Assembly (NCBI GenBank): GCA_013398295.1
Contig: VZSF01010123.1
Coordinates: forward strand, 5,082-69,081
Reading direction: 5' to 3'
From: Chionis minor
Taxonomy: Eukaryota; Chordata; Aves; Charadriiformes; Chionididae
Length of the DNA stretch: 64,000 nt
In this document: positions 1 through 9,997 of the stretch, piece by piece
Layout of the letters: every line of letters starts with the position of its first letter
Numbering within the stretch: the first letter of the stretch is position 1
Position numbers and translations under genes: made by a program
Notes under the pieces: model-generated
The model's database searches: none
Told to the model about the DNA's origin: nothing
Seen by the model: the letters and a program-made list of their open reading frames with translations, nothing else

Positions 1-7
1 AAGGGTT

Positions 8-31
8 CCCCCCCCCACCCCCCCCCCCCCC
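8..31. repeat. Poly(C) tract at the window edge
   Basis: A run of C broken by a single A. Such tracts are hard to sequence and the length is unreliable. On the minus strand it is poly(G) and could form a G-quadruplex. Confidence 0.7.
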
Positions 32-1060
32 GGCTGATATCTCTTGGTCCCAAACATATTTGTAGAAAGATCAAAAAGAAAAAAAAAGCCCGAGGGCCCT
101 CCCGGTCGCCTGCCGGCCGGGGCACAGCAGAGGGCTGAGGGTGGGTATTTCCTCTGCCTATCTGCGTTTTACAGACCTACCTGCCGTGCCGGCTGCCGGC
201 AGCTGCGCCGTCCTTTGAACGCGGCGCCGCAAAAAGAGTTCGCTCCGGCGCAACAGATAAAATGCTTTTCCAGTCGCCCCGGCGTGCGCTGGCTTGGGTT
301 ATTTCCGTGCTAATGAGAGCCGCTCCCGAAGCGGAGCCTCCAGACAGCACAGCGTCCTGGGGAGCGGAGCGGGGAGATTTCCATTTTCTATCCTCCACCG
401 TCCTTCCCACCTCCGTGTCTGCTGGCGGGAGGAAGGGTCCTTTCCTGACCTGACGGTGTCACTGGGGTTGTTTTTGGAAATCCTTCGCACACCCGCGCGG
501 GTACCGGCAGCATCCCTTGGGAGGGGGTCCAACAGCTCAACCCTTGGCCCTGGGGTCCCCCCTGCAGACTCCAGGCATCCAAAGGGGACTGGGAAGGCCC
601 CATCCATGGAAATGCCGCTCCCTGGAGGGGAAGGCAGGCGTTGGGGTTATCCCTGTGCCACATTTCTGCCCAGAGCATCACCTCCTCCGGCCAGCGGGGG
701 ACGAGGGGCTGCTGGGGGGGCACCAGCCCCGAGCCCTGCCCAAGCTCGGGCTGATATTCACATATTTTCACTCAAATCCACAGCCGAGGTTACAGCCCCG
801 GCCTTGGAAATCGCCACCTGATTTCCCAGTGAGGCTCCAGCTTTGCCCAACAGCACCTTCCCGGTGGGGCTGGAGCCCCAGCGAAGCTCCTCGCGCCCCA
901 CCTGCACCCAGCCCTGCTTTTGGACCCCAATCGTAACCCCCCCGGTGGCTGCCCGGCCAAGCTGTCCCCACCGGAGGACAGGCAGCCTGGCAGCCCACCC
1001 GCCCCCGGCTGGCTGTGAACCGAGAGCAGCAGTTCTCTGCGGGCGCGGGGTCTTGGTGCC

Positions 1061-1100
1061 GGTGCCCCCACGGCACTGCCGGTGCCCCCGCAGCACTGCC
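1061..1100. repeat. 20-bp tandem repeat, two units
   Basis: ggtgcccccacggcactgcc is followed at once by a second unit that differs at two positions. It lies in the CpG-rich segment. Confidence 0.8.
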
Positions 1101-1655
1101 GGCCCGGCACAGCCCACCCGCCGGTGCCCTTGCAGCGCTGATGCCAAGGGCAGGAGGCATTTGACATTCCCGTTGGGCGCGTTCAGTCCAAAAGCAAACT
1201 TTAACGACGTTATCCGCCGATCTGGTAATTAATACCCTGGACGCTTTTTATTGGAACGAGCGAGGGCCAGGACATGCCGGGGGTTTTAATGAAGGGCCGT
1301 GCCGGAGAGGCGCATCCCCCCGCTTTTCCCTGGAAAGGGGCAGTGCTGCGGGGAGGTTTGGGGGCTGCGGGGGGTGCTTTGTGCCCCACATCGGGCACCC
1401 CGAGCTGGTCCCAGCCCGGCGCCCACCTCGCCAGCCCCGCACTCCCGGCTCTCCCCCTCCCCACGCGTTCCAGCTAGGAGCCACGCCGCACCCCACCGGG
1501 TCTTTTTTTAAACAAAATGTTTTCCAGATCTTTAAATATTAGGCAAGAGGCGTTTTCCCAAGCTCGCGCTGTGCCAGGCTCCGCGGCGCCCGGCCGGGGC
1601 AGGAAGCGGGCAGAAACCCGACAGCGGCGGGGACACGGGGACCGCGTCTCTCCAA

Positions 1656-1850
1656 AACTGCTGTATCTTGCGTTGATGCCGCTGCTATTTTTGATACAGA
1701 TGCCTTATTGAGATTCAAATGAATGTTTCAAATCCTCGCTCCTTTGCATAATTCTTTTTAATTAACACTTCAAAGGTTTGAACACACGATCTGTGCTATT
1801 TCCCTAACGAAGTTGACTGAACCTCCTTTCCCCCCAAAGCTCCCCCGCGA
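1656..1850. promoter_or_regulatory. AT-rich island, candidate conserved non-coding element 1
   Basis: It is sharply AT-rich between GC-rich flanks. It holds an octamer-like TTTGCATAAT (about 1743), the palindrome TTAATTAA (1758-1765), and a TCF/LEF-type TTCAAAG (1769-1775) within 35 bases. Dense homeodomain, POU and HMG sites of this kind are typical of developmental enhancers. No conservation test was possible. Confidence 0.3.
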
Positions 1851-2395
1851 CATTTCCGAGGGCTAAAGCCGGGGACAGGCCTGTCCCCCGTGTCCCCTGC
1901 ATGGCAAGCGGGGGGGGTTAACGGTGTTTGGGCTCAGATGCTGCAGAAATGGGAGCGAAGGGAGGGTGTGGGTGTGCGGGTGGGTGTGTGGGTGACCAAA
2001 ACCTCCCCAAAAAGGAGCACCCCATCTCCAGGGTGCATTTTGGTCACATTTTCAATCTTCTTGGCACCCAAGAGGCCTAGAGCCACCTTTCTTCCTTCCC
2101 AAATCGTACTTTAAAACTGAAAACTGAAACTGTGGCACAATCACGTGCGCTGGTAAGAGCTGGAGATTTTTCCGCAGCCATCGGGAGAGCGGGAAGGATG
2201 CGAAGCCCCGAGGCTACGACACTGGTGCAGGAGGAAGCAAAAACAAGCACAGGGTCCCCCTCTGAGCTTCTCCCCATCCCGGCACCCCCAGGGTCCCCCC
2301 GGCTGGGGCGGGAGCAGCCTGGCTTGGCAGGATCGGGCCCCTGAAGAGCAGCGCGGTGCAGCAAACGGGGAAATGAGCTTCAGTTTTAATTCCTG
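1851..2395. other. Intergenic, nothing recognised except a G/T-rich stretch
   Basis: GC-rich sequence with a short (GT)n-like tract at about 1965-1996. No repeat family or exon was recognised. Confidence 0.6.
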
Positions 2396-2810
2396 CAAGT
2401 GCAGAAATGATTAGACACAACAAAATTGTATAATTAGTAAGATTTAATAAGCGACTGTCCCAGACATGCAAAAGAAGTAGGTTAGACAGTGGCCTTTGTT
2501 CAGCTACAAAAGACATTAATTTGCAAATACTCTTAATATTCATTTTTTGTTATTTAGACTGATATTTTGAAAGCCTCCGATAAAATGAGAAATCTGGACT
2601 AAGCATTCCAGTTGCATTTCCAAGCACAGGAATCCAGCTTTGATGTTCCCCTTGATAACATCTTTTTAGAGCCTTGACTGCATCAAATTAAATTCTGATT
2701 ACCCTGATAGTGCAATACAGCTTCCAAATGTATTCAGGTGACTTTTTGTTCTGGAAGGAAATTAGCTATTTTGACAAGGATGCTTGTCAAAAGAGATGCA
2801 AAGAGATGGG
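2396..2810. promoter_or_regulatory. AT-rich island, candidate conserved non-coding element 2
   Basis: This is a second AT-rich block. It has a SOX-type CCTTTGTTC (2493-2501), 17 bases before the palindromic octamer ATTTGCAAAT (2519-2528). It also has a perfect 10-bp inverted repeat with a 4-base spacer at 2769-2792, each arm carrying a TGACA core. The block stands out from flanks of very different composition. An enhancer role is inferred. Confidence 0.35.
2769..2792. repeat. Perfect 10-bp inverted repeat, 4-base spacer
   Basis: ttttgacaag, spacer gatg, cttgtcaaaa. Each arm carries TGACA, the core of MEIS/TGIF/PREP homeodomain sites, in inverted arrangement. It could be a paired protein site or a small hairpin. 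Confidence 0.85.
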
Positions 2811-3370
2811 GAGGAAACAGCCTTGCCAGGGAAGCAGCACGTTCCCAGCCCCGATTTCGGCACCGGGGCTGCTGTGCCCCTTCAGGCTGGGCTGGATGGG
2901 GCTGGGGCTGCAGCAGGGAGGGGACACGGGCTCGGATTTGTGCCTTTGGTGGCCCAGAGGTCTCCTGGCACCAAGCAGAGACCTGGTATGTCCCCCCCCT
3001 CCAGCGGGGACAGGCCAAAGGGACGTGGCAGGTCCTGGGGGAGCGTGGCCTGTGGGCGGCCGTGGGATGGGTGGTTAGAGCAGGGTGGGCACATGGGCGC
3101 AGAGATGTCCCCATGCAGAGAGGCCACCTCATACCACATCCCGACCTCACACCTGGATGAAACCCATCCCTGAAGCACCCACCCAGCTGTGGGCACGAGC
3201 ACAGCACTCCAGGGGGATGAGGTCCCTGATGGGGATGAGGAAGGACGTCCCACCTCTTCTGAGCGACCCAGGATGGCCAAGGAGCAGGTGGGGAACGCCG
3301 TGCCATCCTCACCCCATCCCTTTTCCTGCAGCGGCACCACTCCCCGGCCCAGGCTCCGCTCCTTGGCTGG
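2811..3370. other. GC-rich intergenic, nothing recognised
   Basis: Open frames occur in several registers, as expected in GC-rich DNA. None resembles a protein I know or has paired splice sites. Confidence 0.6.
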
Positions 3371-3630
3371 GTGCTGGCATGAAAATAAAGTGCAAATATT
3401 ATTGTTGGCAGAGATTACCAGCTCCCCCACCGTGATTTAGGCATCTTTAAACTTCATGTTTTATTAATCCTCGCCATACGATTAACGGCGCTGAAATGCT
3501 CTGACTGCAAACAAAGGCATGAGAGCTCCAGCGTTATCTCTATGAGATACCAGGGCTTGGGCACTTGATTGTAAATATGCATGTTAGTGAATTACATAGT
3601 GGAACTATGTAAGAGATGGAGCTGAAGTCA
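3371..3630. promoter_or_regulatory. AT-rich island, candidate conserved non-coding element 3
   Basis: It contains a GATA-type palindrome, tatctc-tat-gagata (3535-3549), and an octamer-like ATATGCAT near 3576. It also has a perfect 9-bp inverted repeat (3592-3612). Two palindromes within 80 bases are more than I see in neighbouring DNA. Function is inferred. Confidence 0.35.
3592..3612. repeat. Perfect 9-bp inverted repeat, 3-base spacer
   Basis: ttacatagt, spacer gga, actatgtaa. It lies at the right end of the AT-rich island. Confidence 0.85.
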
Positions 3631-4370
3631 CGGGCCCTGAGCAGGGACGTGATGCTCATGGCCTTTGCCTCCGGCGCTGGGCAGCCCACCCCGTGCCCAC
3701 AGCCCAGGGAAGGGCTGGAGCGATGGAAAACTGGCTGTTTTCCACCAGTTCTCCTGGGGAGAGCTTCCTGTCCCCAAAAACCTGTCCTTCCCACATGTGC
3801 CTCCCTCCAGGAGCGCTGGCTGGAAAAGAGGACATGCTTAGTGACCTCATGGCCAGCATTGGGGACAGCTCGACAGCCACCACCGGAGTGGTGCTCCCCT
3901 TGGCTGGCAGCCCCGGTGGCGAGGAGGGCACCGATGGAGCAGGGGGTCACAAACCTGGAGGCAGCTATTCGGGGCTGAGCTGTGACAGCAGGGTCACAGC
4001 TCCCCATGGCGGAGCGGGCTGCCTGGGAGAGGATCCCACCCTCCAGCCCTGCCCAGCGTCTTGGGATCCGATGGTCCTTCGGAGCAAGCAGCAGCAGCCT
4101 TGGAAAGCAAAGGGAGGGGAAAATAACAACTTCATCAGCTCCCGGCCCACGCTGGGCTGAGTCCCGATGGACCTTCCCTGCCGGGAGACTTCTTCCCAGG
4201 CAAAGTTCAAAGAAATGATTCCCCTTCCTGCCGCTGGATGCCAGCGAAGCACACGGCAGCAGCCGATGCCATCAGCACCCGCTCCAGGCACAAGCAAGGG
4301 GGTGACCCAGGGACCCGCTGCTCTTGCCCAGCTATTTTAGGAGACTCGGAGACCCTGCATGGGGCCAGGG
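3631..4370. other. GC-rich intergenic, nothing recognised
   Basis: Several overlapping open frames on both strands fit GC-rich non-coding DNA. No repeat family was seen. Confidence 0.55.
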
Positions 4371-4610
4371 AGCTGGTGAAGAAAGAGAAAATCTCAAGTT
4401 ATTTGCTTTCGACAGCAACTCTTATGTACCTCGGAAAAAATAAAATAGCAGGTTATCCCGTACTGCGCTGTACAGACCGTGTTACAGCTCAGCAATAAGA
4501 CTATTGCTGTTTCCACGGTTTTATTGTTGGTCACTTCTCATTTTCTTGGGGCCTCGCTCTAAAAATCAACCCGTCACCTGCGAACCCCACCAGCTATTCA
4601 GAAAGAGTTT
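4371..4610. promoter_or_regulatory. AT-rich island, candidate conserved non-coding element 4
   Basis: AT-rich block (about 4380-4570) between GC-rich DNA, with tttgctttcgacagcaact-like low-CpG sequence and cagcaataagactattgctg (an imperfect palindrome near 4490-4509). Same composition pattern as the other three islands. Evidence is compositional only. Confidence 0.25.
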
Positions 4611-4749
4611 AAAACTGTCAGTTAATCCTGGTGGCAGAGAATTTTGTAGAAATCCAGGAAAAGCAGCAGCCAGGAAGCAAGGAAAAACGCACCCCAGTTT
4701 TCCTAAAAGACAGCTGGCAAACACTGGGAAACCCCTGCTTTTCCCTAGA

Positions 4750-4925
4750 GGATCTACAGCCCATGGGTGCAGGAAAATGCTGGAGAGATGGATGTTGCGC
4801 TGCTTTATGGGGTGCTGCTGAGCCGGGGCACAGTTCATGGGCAAGCAAGGAAATTCCCAACTACGACATGCTGGTACCATGATTAAAAAGAAAAGAAAAA
4901 AAGAGGCACCAAGCCCTGGAGTAAA
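4750..4925. repeat. Unnamed dispersed repeat, copy A
   Basis: It aligns with 14424-14588. Shared blocks include gatct at the start, caggaaaa, gatgga, gctgctt-atg, ggtgctgct-agcc, aaggaa-ttccca and ctggagtaaa/ctgggagtaaa at the end. I estimate about 70-75% identity by eye with small indels. It does not look like CR1. It could be part of an old LTR or DNA transposon, which I cannot name. Confidence 0.7.
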
Positions 4926-5739
4926 TTAAATTCCCCCAGTCTTGCCCCCTGGAGGACAGCATAACCCCAGGATGCTCAGAGTATCCGTATGGGGATGTGG
5001 TGTGAACATGGGGAAGAGGGTCGGGAGGCTGGGCTGGGGCGCAGCGTGGCTTACCCGGACACACACCAAGCCGGCAGCAGCTGCAGCAATCCCCCGGGAC
5101 TGATCCATGGCAATCTCCGCTTCCCTGTGCAGCTAGCGAGGTGGAAGGGATGGGGGCGACTCAACTGCAGTGTCTGTCCCTGCAAAATCCAGGCGGCACG
5201 GCTCAGACGAGAAGGTGCCAGCCTGGAGGCGCAGGGACATGGGCTTAGCGCAGGATGGGGCTGAGCCCTGCGACATTCCTTGCCCGGGGGTGCCTGTGGA
5301 TGGGTCAGAGAGCAACTGGGGAGATAAACAGAGGGAAAATAATCACACATTAATAAACAGCACCGTCACCCCCTGCCTCAGGAGATACCTGACAGCAGGA
5401 GGCAGGGAGAACCGCCCTGGGAAGGAGCCGATGTTTGGGCTGGATGTCCTCACCTCCAGCTCTGGGTATGGAAGAGCAAATGCCGCATGCCGGCTCCCAG
5501 TGCATCTCCCAGTGCATCTCGTCCCCCCGGGCAGCTCTGCAGCCTCCGGCTCTTTGCAAACCCTGCTCTCGGCAGAGCCCAAGTGCTGATGGGCTCCAGG
5601 TCCCTGCCTCGGCTCCAGCCGGGAGGGATTTGCCAAAGCCCCCCGACATTTGAGCTGGAAAGCCACCCCCTCGCCCCCCACCATTTCCATCCCAGCATGG
5701 CTTGTGCGTGGCAGAACACCCTCAACGCAGCCCCGGGCT
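4926..5739. other. Intergenic just beyond CLIP2, nothing recognised
   Basis: GC-rich, with a 12-bp direct duplication (tcccagtgcatc, 5495-5518). No exon or repeat family was recognised. Confidence 0.5.
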
Positions 5740-5759
5740 GCCCGACTTCAGCCACAGAT

Positions 5760-5765
5760 TTTATT
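5760..5765 (-). promoter_or_regulatory. Poly(A) signal AATAAA, distal, probably main CLIP2 site
   Basis: On the minus strand the sequence reads AATAAAATCTGTGG, followed within 40 bases by a G/T-rich stretch (gagggtgttctg). This arrangement fits cleavage around 5735-5748. It is the last of four clustered signals. The DNA just below it switches to GC-rich. Confidence 0.6.
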
Positions 5766-6057
5766 GTTTAGTAACGAGCTCACCACACCAGCAAGCCAGG
5801 ACAGGGGTAAAAGGTACATGAATACATATCTGTAGTAGTTACACAGACCGAGATTTGTACAGCTTTTGTACAGAGGAAGAAATAAAATGCATCAAATAAC
5901 AAAATAGACATTAGCAGTCAAACCTTTTTTTTTTTTTTTGTCTTTTTTTTATATCATACTAACAAAATCTGATAGCCAAAAAATGACTAAGCTACAAAAT
6001 TGTAATACATACTGTACGGGTAAAAGGTTATCATCCATTTATACATCTAGTATTGTC

Positions 6058-6063
6058 TTTATT
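6058..6063 (-). promoter_or_regulatory. Poly(A) signal AATAAA, proximal alternative
   Basis: On the minus strand this reads AGAATAAAGAC within the AT-rich last 450 bases of the 3' UTR. It could give a transcript about 300 bases shorter. A third AATAAA lies at 6165-6170. Confidence 0.4.
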
Positions 6064-7297
6064 CTGGTAACTTACATGAGGCCTATAGGATCTTAGTGTA
6101 TTAATAATTCCCTACAAGACAGTGTTGAGCTGCTAAAGCTGCCGAACAACAGAGTACTGGAATTTTTATTAAGACTTACAGTGTCATTTGCATCGTTTTG
6201 TTTTAATGAAACCCTCATGCATCTCTACTGCAAGCCAGAGGAACCACTGGTGGCTGGGGATAGGCAAGAGCTGTAAAGCCTTGGCTGGCGACTTGGCACC
6301 CGTTGTTCCTTGCTGCCCCTTGCTCCAGCTCTCTGGATGCCGTAGGGAGGATAAAACTGAAATCACCAACCAAGACAGACTCTTTTCCCTTTGGTCTAGA
6401 GGGTTAGAGAAGAAACCACTAAACATGGAACAGCCTCCAAGACTTTTTTCACCGGGTAACACCTCAGCCGCCAGCAGAAAAGCATCACGAAGCGTTGGGG
6501 AACGCAGCTGGCCGCGAGGCTGGGCTCACCGCCGGGGTGCCGGGTCTTCCCTTGGTGCCTCCTGCTTCTCACCCGGCACCAGCGCTCCGAGCCACGATCC
6601 CCGGGACTCAGCTCCAGATGTCAAACCAGCCTGGCATGCACTAACCGGGAGAGGGGCTGGGGAGAACACAGCCCCCACCGCCCCAGCTCTCGGGGAGCGA
6701 GACAGGAGCATGGCTGCAGCCGAAGGGGGAGCGAAGGCACAAACAGGAGCCGGCCCCGACTGACGACAGATGAGGCTATCACTGCTCCAACGCCCTTGAA
6801 AATCTCCCCCGCAGAACCAAACCAGTAAGACCAAATACCGTGAAGTACTTTATACACCACCACATAGGCAAAAATAGCACTTAAACTTACAAATAAATAA
6901 AGGGGCTGGGGAATCTCCTCCTTGTCCTTTCCGAGCTCGTCCCTAGTTTGGTCTCTTACCACCTCAGAGGGGCAGCCGGAGGCAGGCGCCCTTGCGAAGC
7001 CTCTGTCAGATCTGGAGAGGGAGGACACTGCTGGTGTCCAACCCCCCTCCTGGCCACTGCACAGGCTTGAGCCAAAACTCAGATGACACGTGTGACAACG
7101 TGTCCTGTTGACACTGTAGTCAGTCTTGGTTGGGGAGCAGCTCCCATGGACCTGCACCCCAGGGCAGGTGGGGACACAGGGGGCCTGGCTTTGCCCTGCT
7201 CTCCCGGTACAGTCCTGCAACACAAAGACCACGCAGCCTCCACAGAAAGCCAAGAAGGGCCATCAGCTCCTGGCTGACCCTTAGGGACCAGCGCAGC

Positions 7298-7305
7298 TAT
7301 TTACA
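7298..7305 (-). promoter_or_regulatory. Pumilio-type element in the 3' UTR
   Basis: Minus-strand TGTAAATA fits the UGUANAUA consensus recognised by PUM1/PUM2, which repress and localise mRNAs, often in neurons. It is a single 8-base match in 4.2 kb, so chance is possible. Confidence 0.3.
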
Positions 7306-9985
7306 GCCAGAGAAGACCATCAACACTAACTTTAAACCTGCTCTGACCCATCTGCTGCTGCTCTGCATCGTCCTCTGAGCCGACTGGAAGAGCCACAGGT
7401 CTGAGTCACTCACAGGGGATGGGTCCCTAGAAGGAGATAGGAGTCAGAGACTCCTCTGCCACCACTGCCACCCTAACAAGTTTGCGTCTGATCAATGGAA
7501 CCAAATACATGGTCCCCATAACCACTCCTGGGGCATCCCACCCTGCGCGGAGCTGAAGGTTCATCAAGGGATGTGGAAAATGCAGGTGTCTTTCCCCTGC
7601 AGATGAAGGCAGCTGGTCACAAGTCACTAGAAGACCTATCAGGGAAAATAAGTTACAAACCAGAATGTGCTCTCCCACCTGGAGGTGCCTGGGAAGCCCG
7701 GGGCATGGAGACAGACGGCACCGCCAGCAGCACTCTGTTAGCTCCCCTCAAGGCAGGGGGAGCTGCAGACATGACTTCAGAGACCATCCAGCCAACAGGA
7801 GCACGGTGGGAAACAACAGCCCTAAACTCTTAAAAACAGCATCTCTCCATGAGGTATTCACTGTCATGCGCTGTAACAACAAACACTCCCTCTGGGATTT
7901 TCCCAAATTGCTTAGGTGATGGATACACCAACCAGGAGGATTTTGGAGACCATCCCTACGATCCCTTGGGAAAGCTCCAGAGCTAGGCAGAGATGTGGCA
8001 ATCTTCCTGGTGATTAGTAAGAGCTGATGAAACATTTCTACAAGGCAGGACGGGATCCCATTTGAATTATTTCCAGCCAGTTGCATCCCAAGCTCACTCT
8101 CCCTCCCCCTGCTCTACGCCAGATTTAAGCCGGGTTTCCCGACCTGCTTCGTCCCCCTGAAGTCACCTTCCTCTCTCACCCTCCCTTTGAATGGAGGGAG
8201 ATCATCAATCCTGCACCAAGCAAGCAGGGTCCAGTATTGTATCATGGCCCAGATTCAGCAACGTCCTCCTCAGGGCAGAACGGCAGCCAGGAAGCCCGAG
8301 TCTTTCCCAGGTTGCTCCCAGGTTGCTTCTGGCTGCTCATCCTTCAAGGAAGCAGGAGTTTGACAAGCCACCACGAGAAAGTAACACAACTTTGTAGGAA
8401 ATCAGGGCAAAGAGCAATGAAGCCAACGTGCCGTGATGTTCACCTGCCTGTGGTCTGGCTTGGGTCCCCTCCCTCAGCCATCTCTTTCTGCCTTGTCCTC
8501 TTGCACAGATGCCCCATCAGAACACAAGAGCTCCTGAAGACTGGAGGAGTTGGGCAATAACTAGAGGAAGCCTGGTAAAATATCGCTGCAACTCTTCCCC
8601 ATGGTACCGAAGAGGGAATGTGAACTGGACTCTCCCACACCTTTAAGAGCATATTGTCCCCTTCCTCCACCCTAACGCCCCTCGGGAGCTGTGGTGCAAA
8701 GTTGAGGAGAAGAGTAAAGCCTTCAGAAGAAGGAACAAACCCTCGCCTGGGCCTGCACTGCTGCGTAGGGACACAAGAGCCGCGCGGGCTCCAGTCTTGG
8801 ATTCCTTCTGCTCCAAATGCTCCTACTCAGGTCATGCACAGGGGACTGCTGTGCCCACCAAATACAGCCAGCGCTGCACAAACGCTGACAGCAGCGCCTT
8901 GGCCTCCTCCATTCCTGGTAGAAGGGGATGGGCATCATACTGAAGAGGCAAGGAGAGCTCTGGAGAATGGCCAGGCGATCCCCAATTAGCTGTTAAATTA
9001 AACAGGCAAGGAGGGAGCCATCTCCTCAAGGCATCTGTTGCACACTGACTGCAGCCAGCGTGGAGCCCTCGGGCTGGCAATGCTGAGATCCAGCTGCCCG
9101 TGGAGCCCCGAGCTCCAAAAAGGCCCAACGAAACACGTACGGGTGAGGGGCACCAGGCTGGGCAGCCTGGCTGTGGCCCAGGGCATCGGAGCTCTGCTCA
9201 GCCATCGCCCTGCAGGAAGAAAGGCCAACCACACCTCAGCGTGGTACGCCTCTCCCCAAACTCAGAGCCACCACAGCTCCTTCCCAAACAGCAGTGGGCA
9301 AGAAACGAAATAAATATCCCTCTGAAATTGGGTTATTTCCCGTGACATGCTATGATACCAGTACTAAGTGCAGCCTCCGTGCTCTACAACAGTGATGTCT
9401 TCTACAAGGCCAGGAGGGAAACGCGTCCCCCACACCCTGTCTTCCTCAGCCGACGCGTGCCAGTGTGAACAGTCAGCCCGGTGGGTTTCCCTCGCTTGCG
9501 CAGGTCTTCAAGACACCAGGGTGGGTGGAAGGGAAGGGACAGACCACGTGGGAAGCGTGCAGCCTCTGGGCACGCGCTTCGGAGTTGAACACCACAAGGA
9601 AATCCCTTTACAGCTCCGGTGGGGTTAGTGGGACTCGCCGATGCTTCAGCCACCATTCAGGGCAGCCGTCATCCGGATCACATCAGCTGGTGGGACAAGG
9701 GCAGCTCACGCAATACAAATTCCACAGTCAAAACCAATACAGGTAAGAAAACCAAACCCAGAGAGACCTTTCTGCTCCCTCCTGGAACAACGGCTGCCTT
9801 GGAAAACTGGACGCCAGGACTGTCCTGATTACATCAGTTAGTATATTATAAACATAGTCCTGCTTTAAAGTGAAAATACTGTGTCTGGTCTTTTGGAGGT
9901 GCTAAAGCCAGATGGGGTATCGTTTTTCCTGACTGTGCACAGGAGCTGATACTGGCGTGAAATGATCCTCTTCACCTCTTCTCTA

Positions 9986-9997
9986 TCAGAGCTTCTC
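9986..9997 (-). CDS. CLIP2: CLIP2 exon 17 coding part: three codons and stop
   Basis: Behind a strong polypyrimidine tract and acceptor (tctctcttcttccag) lies GAG AAG CTC TGA. This gives a C-terminus of HKQE-EKL where human has QKQE-DKH. The phase is right (exon 16 ends on a full codon), the length is identical to human, and this is the best acceptor seen below exon 16. With three codons the homology alone cannot prove it. An mRNA read across 10639-9997 would settle it. Confidence 0.8.
   Translation of the reverse strand, partial: EKL

Larger units (their letters stand above)
1..1655. promoter_or_regulatory. CpG-rich intergenic segment, possible promoter CpG island
   Basis: CpG dinucleotides cluster at about 190-360, 1000-1140 and 1560-1650 (for example gcggcgccgc), far above the rest of the window. 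In other amniotes the gene downstream of CLIP2 in the same orientation is GTF2IRD1, whose 5' end would lie at or to the left of this segment. I recognise no exon. A promoter role is inference from position and composition. The segment begins with a long C run at 8-31. It also has a 20-bp direct repeat at 1061-1100. Confidence 0.35.
5740..9985 (-). other. CLIP2: CLIP2 3' UTR (about 4.2 kb)
   Basis: After the stop at 9986 I see no better acceptor or other gene until a cluster of minus-strand polyadenylation signals. These are ATTAAA near 6201-6206 and AATAAA at 6165-6170, 6058-6063 and 5760-5765. The last lies just before the change to GC-rich intergenic DNA and is followed by G/T-rich sequence, so I put the main end near 5740. 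A Pumilio-type site (TGTAAATA, minus strand) lies at 7298-7305. An uninterrupted T tract with a short break (5926-5951, A on the transcript) lies near the end. Roughly 6200-9900 is GC-rich with no recognisable element. The human 3' UTR is shorter (from memory, about 2 kb), so the length is inferred. Confidence 0.6.

Noticed and set aside
294..4160. Many overlapping open frames of 80-190 codons in the GC-rich intergenic region
   Set aside because: Frames are open in several registers and on both strands at once, as GC-rich non-coding DNA gives. None carries a known domain.
6900..6935. Possible alternative last exon of CLIP2 starting Asp-Lys (GACAAGGAG) like human DKH
   Set aside because: The AG before it has no polypyrimidine tract, and the frame runs on instead of stopping. 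The site at 9997 has a far better acceptor and stops after three codons, as in human.
6621..7253. Minus-strand open frame of 210 codons in the 3' UTR with a membrane-span-like segment (PLYLFVSLSAIFAYVVVY)
   Set aside because: It lies after the CLIP2 stop, has no recognised homologue and no good start context. A single hydrophobic run can arise by chance in GC-mixed DNA. Conservation of the frame across birds would be needed.
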